Source: Diabrotica undecimpunctata
Taxonomy: Eukaryota; Arthropoda; Insecta; Coleoptera; Chrysomelidae
Assembly: GCF_040954645.1 (NCBI RefSeq)
Contig: NC_092803.1
Span: forward strand, 78,468,263 to 78,532,262
Direction: 5' to 3'
Length of the DNA: 64,000 nucleotides
The position numbers and the translations under genes are program-made. Position 1 is the stretch's first letter; each line of letters opens with the position of its first letter. The notes beneath the pieces were generated by a model. The model made no database searches and was not told the DNA's origin. It saw only the letters and a list, made by a program, of their open reading frames with translations. This document shows positions 44,857-56,560 of this stretch, one piece after another.

Positions 44857-46018
44857 ATTCTTCTTCTCGTAGCACTACAACCCGGGGTGGGTTTTGGCTG
44901 ACTGCACAACTTGCTTCCATCTTGAACGGTCGTCCATAATTAATAATAAGCCCCATTGTTTTTAGATCTGACCATATATTGTCTCTCCATCGCATTCGTG
45001 GACGTCCTAAGGGTCTTCTTCATGTGGGGGCTTTCTCCCATATTAATTTGGCAAGGCGGTTAATAGGGAGTCTATGGACATGGCCAGCCCATCTAAGACG
45101 TTGGGATTTAATCTCTTAGACTATATCGCTCGCTCTATACATCTGCTTGACCTCAGCATTTGTTCTCATTCGGTATTGAATGCTATTAATGTCGTGATAA
45201 GGCACAGAGATTCTTCTGAGGATTTTCCTCTTAAAACATCTAAGTTTTTCTTCATTTTCTTTGGTCAGGGTCCACGTCTCACACCCACACATGAGCACCG
45301 GTCTAATCACCGTTTTATATATTTTAATCTTTGATGTTTGTGTTAGGCTTTTAGATTTAATAGTATTGTGGAGGCTGTACATACATCTGTTTGCTGCCTG
45401 AATTCTTCCTTTAATCTCTTCCGCGATATCGTTATCTGCAGTGATTGTTGCTCCGAGATATTTAAAACTCTCCACTCTTTCAAAGTTATATGGGTCTATT
45501 GTCACATTTTGCCCTATTCTATCTCGTCCCTTTTGTTTGTTGATGCACATGTATTTGGTTTCCTCTCCGTTTACCCTTAAACCAGTTTTCTTTGCCTCTA
45601 CCTCCAATTTATTAAAAGTCTGCTTCACATTGGTGACAGTGTTTCCCACAATGTCAATATCATCTGCGTATGCTAGTAGTAATTTTGGTCCATTTACTGT
45701 CAGTAATTCTGTTTTGAGGTGTGCTGCTCTTACTACTTTCTCCAGGATGATATTAAAGAGGAGAGAAGACAAAGCATCTCCTTGTTTCAGACAATTGCTT
45801 ATTTCAAAAGATTCTGAGAGTTTGTTACCTATACGTACTCTGGATCTACAGCTATTCACACATAACTTAACAAACTGGATAAGTTTTATTGGAACTGAAA
45901 GTTTTGCCATTGCATTCCACATCTGATCCCTTTTAATGCTTTCGTACCCTTGCCGGAAATCTATGAAGAGGTTATGGATAGTTCTATTGAATTCCCATCC
46001 CTTTTTAACCTCCTTTTC
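44857..46018 (-). mobile_element. 5'-truncated RTE-like insertion nested in the Penelope-like element
   Basis: A 1162 bp insertion flanked by CTTTTGTT at 44849-44856 and 46019-46026. On the minus strand it reads from WEFNRTIHNLFIDFRQGYES through NCLKQGDALSSLLFNIILEK, the catalytic LAYADDIDIVG, FKYLGATITADNDIAEEI, RPVLMCGCETWTLTKENEEK and KRKILRRISVPY to MYRASDIV near 45116. The remaining tail to 44857 (HPRMRWRDNIW-like, then a GAAGAAGAA end) is in another frame. The RT is open and both aspartates are present; the endonuclease is absent, so it is a dead-on-arrival copy. Confidence 0.87.
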
Positions 46019-46599
46019 CTTTTGTTGGCGAATTTCAAATTTATTTTTCACATCCAAAATAAAGGCCTTAAGATCTTTATTAGAATCTATGGACATTAAC
46101 AAATTAAAAAATACATACCTAATTCTGAATGACCAACTGTAGACAAAAACAGTTCTTTGCTCCTCAACCTATTTCGTTAAAGATTATAAAGTGTAAACAT
46201 ATACCAAAAATAGATCACTTGAGAAAGGGACTCTGCCGAAACAGCTGTAGTGACACAATTTTATAATAGATTTTGTGGAAGTTTTGAAAACAAAGTTTTT
46301 AGTGTTTTATTGTTATATATTTTTCTGTTTTTACATTTTTGGCGACACAAATATAAATTGATTTTGACGTAAATAGATTTTCACATACAAAGATTTATAC
46401 ATACCTACTCAGATCTTAACGTACATAGAGTTTTCATGATATTGGTTGTTACAAGTATTGACTTTTACACATTTAGTTTTACATGCAATGATGTTTGTAA
46501 TTGGGTACATATTTTTATTGATTCGGGAAAACTTAAAACTGACGAAAACTGACGAACGAAGTTCTCGTTTACACCATAGATGTATACATTATATTTATA

Positions 46600-46990
46600 T
46601 ATACGTCTCTGTTTTAATCACTTAGCGTTGTCGGTAAGTTATACTTTTTCCTTTCATTTGAATGTGTCGCGCATTCGAGTAAGATATGTTGATGTTGTCC
46701 ACCTAAACTATTAAAACACTTATCACACATTGGATTAAAATTTTCACTACTATGGTATTCACGTGTTAGTTTCTGTTGCTATTTTTTATAAACTTATTCT
46801 TCCATCTTTTAACTGTTGTTTTTATGTCGCCTAGTTTTTTTTGAGATTGATTTCATTCTTAATCCCACTTTTTACTTAAAGTCACATTAATGAATCCACA
46901 TAAATTTTACCGTGATATTCATTTGCTAAAGTTGGCAGAAATGGTTCTTTATCAACGACTAAATGGTGCTTAAGCTAGCACTATCGTTTG
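46600..46990 (-). pseudogene. Tail of an RNase H-bearing non-LTR element (weak)
   Basis: On the minus strand the phrases DIKTTVKRWKNKF and CDKCFNSLGGQHQHILLECA resemble the segment after RNase H in I/Jockey-type ORF2 (compare the C-x2-C...H-x4-C end of the element at 1-5119). The sequence is broken by stops and no catalytic motif is left. From 46331 to 46599 and 46991 to 47220 nothing else is seen. Confidence 0.5.
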
Positions 46991-47252
46991 CACTAGTATT
47001 CTGTATAAAATTATTTAGCTCTTCTCTATAATAGATTAAATTTGACAATGCAAATATATTTATATGAATTATAAGAAATATAAAGCTGCAGACGTAATTA
47101 GACCATATAAGGTATTTTTTTATTTTTGGTTTAACGAAAAAAAGATATTCCCTATAAAATTTTTTGGATGATCTAAAACCTAGGATACAATCATCAGATA
47201 ATAAATCAATTTTAATCAAATAAAAGGCAGCACAGTTTTTATTAAATCTTGT

Positions 47253-47288
47253 CCAAGTACTTTCGCTCTTAGAGCACCTTCAGGTGCA
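47253..47288 (-). ncRNA. Degenerate hammerhead-like motif (third sequence type)
   Basis: The minus strand reads CACCTGAAGG, then stem GCTCT/AGAGC, then GAAAG with the self-complementary AGTACT followed by T. The layout equals the motifs at 6303 and 33561, but the core has G where the ninth position should be A, and stem I does not pair well. It is probably a decayed copy or a merely similar repeat end. Confidence 0.35.
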
Positions 47289-47689
47289 TTTCGTCAAAAT
47301 TATTCTATCCAACAATTTGGTGAATGTCATAAACATTAACTAATACATTTACACAATATGATACAAAGAACAAACAGTTTAAAAGTTATTATAGAATTGA
47401 TTAAGCTACATATTGGGTGCCAACAGAAGAGTTCTCATAAGACTATTTTGAGACCATTTTTCAAAAAGAAACCTGCAACCCACCGTTGCATCTTCATAAC
47501 AGTGGACGCAGGAGTCCTTAATATTCTTGAAAAAAAAAACTCATTTTCTGTCCTAGTATGTAAAAAAGTTATTTTTCTTTCTGTATTTTATCGAGCTTTT
47601 ATCTAACACTTACCGGTGAAATCGGCTAATCCTTTAGGTGTCAAACCATGTTTCGTCGAGGTAAATTACACTTCGCAACAAAAAAAAAA

Positions 47690-49085
47690 TATTACTTTTT
47701 TTATGTGATGGGTTCGACCGTTATTTGATGAAAGTTCATTTTATCAAGCAAAACACTAAAAACTTTTGTTTTCAGCAATTCCACAAATTTTATTATAATT
47801 TAATATCACTACAGTTGTTTCGGCAGAGTGTCTGTATCAAGTTTTTTTATTTGCCATTTTTATTAAGCGTATAACATTTTATAGTCTTTAGCTAAATAAG
47901 TTAAACTGTTTGTCTTAAGTTCAGGATTATATCTGCATTTTTCAATTTGTTAATTTCCACAGATTCTAATAATGATGGAAGACCTTTATTTTTAATACAA
48001 AGAATTTGAAATTGGTTATTAACACAATGATTATGATATAGATGGTGAAGTGCGTCAGTAGAATCTGTTTTTTTATTATTAAAAGCCCTTTTGTGTTCTC
48101 CTATCCGTTTGTTAAAGGTTCTATTCATTTGACTGATGTAAGTTTTATCATGTAAGTTTAAGTCGCCACATCTAAGTTTGTATACACCACTGTGTAAGTA
48201 CTTTTTGTTCTTAACATATTTGCTTAAGTTGTTGTTTGTTCTGAAAGCTGGCGTTATTCGTTTTTTTTTATATATTTGGCTATTTTTGATGATATCTTGC
48301 CTGCATTTCTAATCGAGCAGAAAGTACTGGTTTTTTTCTCTGTTGGTGGAAAGACTAATTTCGGGGCTTTCTTATGCAGTTTTTGGTTTAAAGTTTTGTT
48401 TATTGTAGCCATTATTTACTGCTATTTGTCTAATGATATTTAATTCTATCTCAAAGATGTCTTTTGACATATAATTTTCTATTAATCTATATAACATGCT
48501 ATACTAGGGTGCCAATTTATATTGTATAGGATGGAATGATGAAGTGTGTATAGTCGTGTCGGTAGGTTTATGGAATATGGAAAACTCATGTTTATTTTTT
48601 TCTCGAAAGAAAAATACTAAGGCGCATCTATGGAGCGGTAAATGAAAATGGTGTCTGGAGAAGACGATACAACTTCGAACTCTATAGGATATACCAGGAA
48701 CCAGATATCGTAAAACACATAAAGATAGGACGTCTAAGGTGGGTAGGCCATGTTATGCGGATGGAGCAAACCGACCCAGCTAGAAAAACGCTCCTTGATA
48801 GACCTATTGGTCAAAGAAGAAGAGGAAGATCGAGAACAAGATTCCTAGATAACATCGATGAAGACATGAGAAATATGGAAATACGTGCTTGGCGGAGGAA
48901 GGCGATGGATAGGGACGACTGGAGAAAAATTCTTGGGGAGGCTAGGACCCACACAGGGTTGTAAAGCCAAAATGATGATGATGATGTTTATTTTCAAGTC
49001 CGGTAATGTTTAAATCCATAAAATTTATGGATTGATTTTGATCGGGTTCTATTTAAATTCAATATAGTCATATATTCTTCTCTCT
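47690..49085 (-). pseudogene. Penelope-like element fragment with nested tail insertion
   Basis: The minus strand runs from an RT trace (YTIEFK, NQSI and LDLN-type phrases, about 49.08-49.00 kb) through a linker (KAPKLVFPPTEKKTSTFCSI, SKIAKYIKK) to a damaged GIY-YIG domain at about 48.20-48.07 kb (LDVAT, MNRTFNKRIGEHKRAFNNKK). It continues with SLLESVEINKLKNADIILNL and the 3' repeat (ACTCTGCCGAAACAACTGTA). The domain is frameshifted before KTYIS. Bases 48599-48983 are a later insertion; without them the frame joins properly. Confidence 0.8.
48599..48983 (+). pseudogene. 5'-truncated non-LTR tail insertion in the Penelope-like fragment
   Basis: A 385 bp insertion with an 11-base target duplication, ATGTTTATTTT (48588-48598 and 48984-48994). 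It reads RKKILRRIYGAVNENGVWRR, then IKIGRLRWVGHVMRMEQTD and RRRGRSRTRFLDNIDEDM to the stop after EARTHTGL at 48962, followed by a (GAT)n tail. Open throughout, so young. Confidence 0.88.
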
Positions 49086-49174
49086 GTAGTTACTTACGTA
49101 GTCACTAAATCACTTATTTCACTCGTATTGGCAGTTGCGTTGACTCCTGTTTTACATAAAAAATAATTACTATT

Positions 49175-49245
49175 TTAATGGGAATAAGCCACAATTAAAG
49201 TTTATTAACGTTTAAATTTCCACTTCGGAAATCGTGAAGTTTCTA
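49175..49245 (-). repeat. Interspersed repeat family, copy 2
   Basis: Contains GGAATAAGCCACAATTAAAG and AATTTCCACTTCGGAAATCG. Same family as 29060-29150 and 50617-50710. Confidence 0.65.
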
Positions 49246-49421
49246 TACGTTCAGAACAATATACGTAAAGAAATAAATATCATTTTTCTAAAACTAAACT
49301 AAACTAAAATTTCTAAACCACCTACAAAAGATAAATGTTTTTTCTTCTGAAAGTTTACAAAGTTTTCTTTCTACTATTGTTTTACTAGATGAATCTTTAT
49401 TGCCCTTTTATCGCTCTCATT

Positions 49422-49528
<107 letters not shown>

Positions 49529-50174
49529 TACTTAACACTTCCCGTGGTATATGGAGACTAATAAATTTTACCAAATAACTGAAATGAAATCCCAATACCG
49601 TAAATATGCACATCTGTTTCACCGATGCAACAGATTAAGATTTCCCACACTCGATTGCAGTTATGGCCAAACCAGCCAAATAAAGACACAAAGATTTTCA
49701 TCAATTTTTAATTTAGTTTCAATTTCCGACTAAGTTTTATTATTTTCCTTTTTTACCTTAACTTCTATATTCAGAGCACGAATGATAACACAAAATTTTG
49801 TCGTTTTTTAAAAATACGCTAGTTAACGATACTCTAAGCACCGCTGCCATGGATGTTGTTTTGTAGCTGTTGTTACATGCACTATAGTTTTCAGTTGGAA
49901 AGTTTCCATTACCGGGTTCTTGTAATAGAGTACGCTTGGATAAATACCTATGTATGTCTACATTACAAGTTTCTGGGAGATAAGTTTTCAGTGTAAGTTA
50001 TTTTAATACTCCGAGAATGTGTTTCGTCTATATACTGTTGTACAATGTCAGTCAAAGGTTTTACAGAATAATTTAAGATATATAGAGGTGGATTAAATAA
50101 GTGAGCCAGTCACTGTCACAAAAGTAATAAAACTATGTGTAACAGCCCAATAACAGTAAGCAAATACTTACTGA

Positions 50175-50215
50175 AGAAAAAAAAAACAAAGTTTTCACTG
50201 TTTTATTGTTACAAA
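50175..50215 (+). repeat. Penelope-type 3' tail remnant
   Basis: AACAAAGTTTTCACTGTTTTATTGTTAC matches the end of the Penelope-like copy at about 46285-46312. Only the tail survives. Confidence 0.5.
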
Positions 50216-50616
50216 AAAAACTTATCTTTCTTAAAGATTCTTAATGTAGTTACGATTCCTTCTACTATTAATATAATTCTAAATGAGACTGCCAACAAAA
50301 AAGTAACGTGTACATTAGTTTTATGACACAAATGACTTGTATTTTGAAAATTTACATACTGGATCTCAATCTTTTAGACAAACAGCATATAACGTCTAAA
50401 AAAAATTTGTGGGTGGTGTTTTTTTTTTACCCTAGGAATATCAAATTCTGACTGTTTTGTATATTTTGTGTTATATTTGTGTAAAAAAATGTTTTGTATT
50501 TGTGGTTGAGTACGTAAGTAAAGCAAAGATAGATTTTCTGTTTATGTGTATTGTGTGGAAGATTGTAAATGATGTATTTCAATCTCCTGTTACCCCGCTA
50601 GTTTTGGTAATTACTA

Positions 50617-50736
50617 TTTTAATAGGAATGAGCTACAATTGAAGGTTAAAGTAAGTTTATTGACGTGTCAATTTCCACTTCGGAAATCGTTCTCAAAATA
50701 CAAACATTAATAAATTGATTTATTAATGTTTGTATC
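50617..50736 (-). repeat. Interspersed repeat family, copy 3, ending in a perfect hairpin
   Basis: The best copy of the family: on the minus strand TTGAGAACGATTTCCGAAG, TGGAAATTGA and then a CACGTCAATAAA end. At 50699-50736 ATACAAACATTAATAAAT is followed by TG and its exact reverse complement, an 18 bp-arm palindrome that joins the repeat to the RT fragment beyond. Confidence 0.7.
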
Positions 50737-50737
50737 T

Positions 50738-51110
50738 TTAGATATCTGTCTGTTTAGATATCAAAATATCTGTTTGTATCTGGGCTATCAATATTGCGTC
50801 GTCTGCGTAACAGAGTATTTTGATTTCTTTGTTTCCCATTCTGTATCCTCTTCCTTTGTTAACGGTTTTGATAATTTCATTCATAATCAAATTGAAGAGC
50901 ATGGATCTCAATGAATCCCCTTGTCTTATTCCGCTGCCTATTTTTATAGGTTTTGTAAGTTGTCCATCTATTCTGAATTCCATTTTGTCATTTTGGTAGA
51001 TGTTATTGATAGTTTTTATAATATTAAGGGAGAGTTCTCTATTATACAGAAGATGTGTTACATCTTTGATTCTTACTCTGTCAAAAGCTTTCTTTAGGTC
51101 AATCAGATAT
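50738..51110 (-). pseudogene. Non-LTR reverse transcriptase core fragment
   Basis: The minus strand reads YLIDLKKAFDRVRIKDVTHL, IDGQLTKPIKIGSGIRQGDS, LFNLIMNEIIKTVNK and the catalytic ILCYADDAILIAQ at about 50.82-50.78 kb. So motifs A to C of the palm are present with both aspartates. One or two frameshifts separate them. Nothing before or after belongs to it. The stretch 51111-52009 shows no recognised feature. Confidence 0.8.
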
Positions 51111-52013
51111 AGAAAAAATATATACCGATTTTTTACTTTGTGTTTTTTAACCGCAACTACGTGTTAAAACTAATGTTTAATAACGTAAGGCATTTAAATA
51201 AAAACTTCAGCATATTGTATATTTCAATTTATTTAATCTATTTTATGACTAACAGTAAAACACGATGAATTTATTACATTTATTTATTTAACCGTACAAA
51301 TATGTTTATAGACTGACTCTTTAAATTTTTATTGCTTTTATATAAAGTTCGCCTCGCTCTTCCAAATCCTTCCAGAACCCGGTGGAATTCGAATAGACGT
51401 GATGACAGCCGTAAGCACATTCTGCGAACCACCTACTAAATTTGATGAGTGGCATAGTAGGCTGGCGTAACAATAGGAAATTAAAAATCCAGTAAACTAC
51501 AGAGTTAACTAGTAAAGGCCACAAAATAATACATTTTACCTACTCGGGACTTAGGTGCATTTTTCTGAATAGGACTAAGGTACTTTACTGTGTCTGTTTT
51601 GAAATAAATTAAGAATTTTATTTTGTATTTGATTGTGTGCTTCATAAAATGCTATTTGATATTTTTGTTGATATCCCACAAGTATTTGCTACCACTTTAA
51701 AGTCTGTTCTTTCGATTTTTGAATTTGCTACTAGAAGATGAAAGTGGTTTAGCATGGTTGTTCTATAAGATCTAAGAGATCCAAAAGAAAAGAAAACCTA
51801 TGTTGTTAAAATAAAATCTTTTTACTTTCTTTGTTACTTCATAATTTACCTTCGACAATGTTTCTTGTTTTTTTCACGTTCGTATATGTATCGGTATTGC
51901 TGTGCAAGAAGACCAGGAAATCCTTTTTTGGGTTCTCCCCAGGTATCTACATGATTTTCAAGTACAGATATATAGCCTAGAAGATTTGCAATACAGAATT
52001 TATTGGTAATTAA

Positions 52014-54484
52014 CACTAGAAAGTCGGAGGGGCAAATTTGGCCCCTGTTGCGATTTGAAGTTATTGTAGTTCTTTTATTTGACACAATAATAATTTCATA
52101 TTTTATAACTTTTAATATTTTGATACAAAGTCTTATTTAACGCAAAAAAATATTGTTCACTAAATTTATTAAATGGATTTTCTAACAAACCTACCATAGA
52201 AGTCTGAAGGGGCCACACTGGCCCTGTATTAATTATTATCGTTTTCTCGGAAATTTGACGATTTGTTTTAACTTTCTGTCGGATAGATAAAATTATGTTT
52301 ATTTACGTTTATTCCTAGAAGGTATTTTGTTACATACTGTTTGTTTCTTGAAAGTATTTTGTTTATTGAGCGGTTTATTAGGTTCTGCTGACTCTCGTTT
52401 CTAGAATATTGAAACATTCGTTCAATTATGAAAATTTAAGACGACTGTAAGGATGTCTCGTCGTGGACTATCAGAGCTTGAACTTCTTGAAGAAATACGA
52501 AAAATACAAGAAGATGTTTCGGGAGGTGAATCTGAATTTGCAGAAAATAATGAGTCAGACGATGAACAATACGTACCACCACAAAATAATGATTCAAGTG
52601 ACTCTGATGCTTCAGAGCAGTTAGAAAGTTTTATTATACAAGACTCACCAATTTATGTAAACACTGCTTCTACAACTCAACAGCATGAGTCAGCTAATTT
52701 TATCGTGAATCCAAGTGCATCTAAGCCAAGTCACAAGAGAAAAAAAGTCAACAAGGAAAAACTATTTCAATCAGAGACACCGAACAATCGAAAGACGGAA
52801 CAACGTGGAAAGTTATTGATTCTGGATCAGTACCTGGTAAGATTATGATTTTTAGTATCTTCATATTCATTGAATGTTTGCTCATTACAGGACGCCGCGC
52901 TAAGCGCACAACATTTATCGAGAGGAATCAGGTCCTACGTCGTATGCAAAAAGGAACGTGAGGAACAATTGTGTGGTAAGTGCTTGGCATCTAATAATCA
53001 ACGACAGTATGCTACATCATATAAAAGAATGCACTATTGCAGAAGCACATCGATGTTTCAAAAATGACACATGGACTATAACTTTGGAAGAACTGGAGGC
53101 TGCCCTTGCTATTATGTACGCAAGAGGAGTCTACGGCGTCAAAAATTTCCCAACCAACAGCTTGTGGTCAACAGTATGGGGTCCTCAGTTTTTTAGGCAA
53201 ACTATGCCACGAGATAGATTCAAGGATATTATAAAATATCTCAGATTTGACATAAAGCAAACGAGATCTGAACGATTGAAAACCGACAAATTTGCTCAAG
53301 CCTCTGCGGTTTGGAATGGATTTATAGAAAATAGTGGTGCATGTTACAAACCGGGAATAAACCTTACTATGGACGAACAACTACTGCCTTCTAAAGCCAG
53401 GTGCCCGTTCACACAGTACATATCAAATAAGCCGGATAAGTTTGGCATAAAATTTTGGCTTTTGACATGCGTGGAATCAAAATGTATTGTAAATGGTTAC
53501 CCTTATACTGGCACTGATCATCTACGCAAGAAACATACAAGTGTTGGTAAACATGTTGTTTTGCGGTTAATGGAAAATCAACCTAAAAAGGGCAAAAATG
53601 TTACGACAGATAACTACTTTACATCGTTAAAATTGGCCAAGGCATTGCAAAAAAAAATCAACAAGTCTTGTGGGTTCTTTGAATCACAACAGAAAGGAAG
53701 TTCCTCCGTAAAGAGTAAAAATGGAGAATTATGTGTTACCCATATATTCCAGAGCGACGAAAAGATAACACTTACTGCATACCAAGGAACGAGTCACAAA
53801 ATTATGCTTTTGTTGAGCTCATTACATCAATTAGTGGATGTTGCTGTCGATGGAAAAAAACTTCCTCAAACAGTAAGTTTTTATAATAAAACAAAATACG
53901 GGGTTGATGTAGTGGACCAAATGGCGCGTCTTTATACTACATAAGTTGCTTCAAGCCGATGGCCAATGCACCTGTTTTATAACATTCTTTACTTAGGAGT
54001 AATAAATGCATGGATTATTTATAAAGAAGTTACTGGAAGTAAAATCAGTCGTCGTAAGTTTATTCTTCAGCTGTGTGAAGAATTACGGGCTCCATACCTT
54101 GCCTCCCGAAATCTGGTACTATACCCAGCACCACCGGATTTACCAACCACCAGCACTGTTACTAGCGAAAAAAGAAAAAATGTCAGTTAAAAATGTTTTG
54201 TAAAGGAAATTATACTTCCAATGAGTGCCACGGCTGTAAAAAGGCAATGTGTGGCAAATGCTAAAAACTGCAAACTGTATGGTGTTCCAAATAAAACTAA
54301 AAAATTAAATCAAATTCTATCGTCAATAGTTTATATAATTTCTTAAAACTGTTTATTTTTATTTTTTGTTTATTCCCAAATAAATAGTTAATTCTAAACT
54401 TTGTTTTTATTGATTTAGGAACTTGGGGCCAAAATGATCCCTTCGGTCTTTCTAGGTAGGTATGCTAAGCCTGACTTTCTAGTT
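52014..54484 (+). mobile_element. piggyBac-like DNA transposon with TTAA target duplication
   Basis: Both ends are intact. TTAA (52010-52013) is followed by CACTAGAAAGTCGGAGGGGC on the left. On the right GACTTTCTAGTT is followed by TTAA (54485-54488), giving TIRs of about 14-16 bp. A second inner inverted copy (CTAGAAAGACCGAAGGGATC, complement of 54436-54455) and GGGGCC motifs lie just inside. The 2471 bp element encodes one transposase with an intron. The gene is damaged, so the copy is nonautonomous now. Confidence 0.9.
52453..54264 (+). pseudogene. piggyBac-like transposase, intron-containing, broken
   Basis: Cut-and-paste transposase acting at TTAA. The N-terminus (MSRRGLSELELLEEIRKIQE) is acidic and serine-rich. 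A 54-base intron at 52837-52890 (GTAAGA to TTACAG) joins GSVPG to RRAKRTTFIERNQVLRRMQK, but a frameshift around 52795 and stops near 52970 break the frame there. The catalytic core from 52958 is open for 328 codons and keeps three aspartates: MDEQ (D139), TTDNYFTS (D218) and VVDQMAR (D320). A TAA at 53942-53944 replaces a lysine codon; the frame continues with RWPMHLFYNILYLGVINAWI. After another shift it ends in the cysteine-rich tail (ECHGCKKAMCGKC, stop 54262-54264), a zinc-binding end used for TIR binding in the family. Confidence 0.88.
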
Positions 54485-54488
54485 TTAA

Positions 54489-56037
54489 AGTATTTAGTTC
54501 TATGTTTTCTTCAAATAGGTCTTCCTGCTCGTCAATTATTTTTGAGCTCAAGTTATAGTTGAGCAGAGATAAAATGAATTTATATCTTCGTAGATTTCGG
54601 GATTATATCTAATAAAACAAGGTTAGATCAATTACATTAAAATATAAATTCAAAAGTTAATTGAATAGCTATATTATTTTTCGAAATTTCGACACACCAC
54701 GTAACATTTAATTCTATTTTATTGCAATATCTTCCTGTCCGCATGTTAGTTTACATTGCCGCTTACTCGCTACTTTCCGCAGAGTTAGCAAATATCCGTC
54801 TGGTAGGACATGTACGTGGCAGTAAAATTTGATACAGCGAATTTAAGTTCGCTTTATTACGCTTCGGGTTGTAAAATCTCGTAGTTTGTATTTTACGGCA
54901 AACATGGGAAAATTAAATGTTTAGAGGTTGGTCTGTGCATGCATTAGAGTTTTATTTGAGTTTTACAGTTTTTGAGTCTACGCTTTAACGTTGCCAAATA
55001 AAACTGTAGTTGGACTTCAGTAAGTAAATATAAGTTATTCTACTGTTTGGAAAAACGTACAATTTAAATATTAGTTTTATGTTAAACTGTAATTTAATGA
55101 ATTTTATGTACACTAGAACTATAGCAGCATAGAGGTAGTTTCAAAATATAAATATATACTGTTCGACTTTAACAAAAAACATGGACTTTTTATTTATAAT
55201 TTTGGTTTTAATAAAATTTATTTTTCACTTACATTTTATTTGTTTATTTAAGCTTGAATACGGTTTTCATAAACATACTTTTTATATCCTAGGGCATAAT
55301 AAGCGGGCGTTATGGGCTATAATGCCGTGTTGTATAAGAAAGGCAAATATTAAAGAACGAAGTTTTGTTGTTTTAAACAATTTTGAAACGAATAAATATA
55401 ATAAAACTAGCATTCTTTAACCTTAACAATCTTGAAAGTAAAATGGTTTTAATAACAAAATATAAATCCAATTAACAACTACATAATGTAATCAATAAAC
55501 GTCAAAATATCAACAACTGTCATAGAGTACTTCAAACACGTAAAAACGTCCAATTTTAGTTTTTATATTTTGTGAAGTGAAAAATAAAATCTTGTATGTA
55601 CCACTGGCGTTACCGGATGATTACACCCAGCGAACAACGTCCATCCCTCGGGCCAAAGGCCCTCTGGCTGGATTATATTGCTCTCCGGGCGTAATCATTT
55701 TAATAACACCTTTGGTGCATAAATAACTATTAAGTTTTTTATATAATAGAGAAGGTCCTAATGAGAGCCCTGTGATTAATATGAGACCCCATAACAAATT
55801 GTACATGCCAGGTAGCTCCATCTTTTAAAAATTAGTTAAAATTAAGAATGCGTAGTGTTGGTTAATTTGCGACCTCCCGATTTTGTATGTTAAAGTGATG
55901 TTAGTGCGTTCGATAGATTTCTCATATTTATTCAAGGTAAGTTGTGATTATCGAATTCGTATCAATTTTATTAAATTTGTGTAAAATTCTTGCTTAAGTG
56001 TATTGTGTTGTAGTCAATCGAAATGTCCAGTTACTAA
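54489..56037. other. AT-rich stretch, no recognised gene
   Basis: Two short frames (55181-55420 plus and 55621-55821 minus) have ATG starts but no motif, no homology that I recognise and no neighbours. Around 55640-55690 a GC-richer patch contains the inverted phrase GGGCC/GGCCC. Confidence 0.4.
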
Positions 56038-56560
56038 TTGGTGCTCCACCAATTTGTTTACAGATTGAAAGAGACATTTTATAAATTTTGTGAAACCAAC
56101 AAAATAGTGTCCTATTTTTATAGTATTCTTCTAGTACTTGATGGATATTGTAACTACATGCGCAATTTAAAAGTGAATAATTTTGCTAAAGAAAACTTTA
56201 TTTCTATAATTTTTCTACCTCCGCATGCCCCACATAAGCTTCATTATCTTAAAAAAATGTACATGGGCAGATTCAAGGCGTACTACAGCTAGGAAATAAG
56301 AAACTAGATTCGTATAAATTAACGCTCTAAATAAACTATTTAAACGACTGTTTGGCTTTAGTATTTTAAATAAAATAAAACAACGAAGGGAAAAGTATGG
56401 TAAGAAAAAAAGTTAACCGCTAGCAATAGAATTTAATGACAAAATGAAACTGTAACTTAAGTATGGGAACGGCTGATTTGCATTCCCGTAGTAATTTAAA
56501 ATGGAAAATTTGGTCTAAATAAGAAAACTAAGGAGCTACAGTTAAAAATTAAAGACAGAA
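56038..56560 (+). pseudogene. Pogo/Tigger-type (DDE_1) transposase relic
   Basis: LLVLDGYCNYMRNLKVNNFA matches the second catalytic block of pogo-like transposases (L-x-x-D-x-H-x-S-H), and FLPPHAPHKLHYLKKMYMGR matches LPPH-x-x-H-x-LQPLD-x-x-F-x-x-P, with the last aspartate replaced by K. A stop follows at 56290, and faint downstream patches continue to about 56.56 kb. It is a different lineage from the 9.6-12.3 kb element. No TIRs were seen. A hairpin with 12 bp arms (ATTGTCATAGAC) lies at about 56673-56701. Confidence 0.65.

Larger units (their letters stand above)
43986..46330 (+). mobile_element. Penelope-like element, plus strand, with nested non-LTR insertion
   Basis: The plus strand holds the RT catalytic region, YWCRYVDNVLVCFTAATRQL (family RYVDD, here with N for the second D), followed by SLIELTMETEQNQSIIFLDL. 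Further on are the linker KIAKHIKKKEITPAL and the GIY-YIG domain HSGVYKLKCGACPKTFIGQT with RTFNKRIAEHKRAFNNRK. After the nested insertion (44857-46018) the end reappears: LLESMDINKLKNTYLILNDQ, then the 3' repeat (CACTTGAGAAAGGGACTCTG, CCGAAACAGCTGTAG, 46216-46250). The N-terminal half of the protein is missing. The D to N change would kill the polymerase. Confidence 0.83.

Noticed and set aside
45074..46142. Plus-strand frames of up to 161 codons
   Set aside because: Shadows of the minus-strand RT at 44857-46018.
47358..47606. An 82-codon plus-strand frame
   Set aside because: No motif and no context; likely chance.
55621..55821. A 66-codon minus-strand frame with a hydrophobic start, considered as a secreted or membrane peptide
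   Set aside because: The hydrophobic stretch alone is weak evidence and nothing around it supports a gene.
56038..56292. A domesticated pogo-type host gene
   Set aside because: The last catalytic residue is lost and the frame stops shortly after the catalytic block, with no upstream DNA-binding domain; a plain relic explains it.
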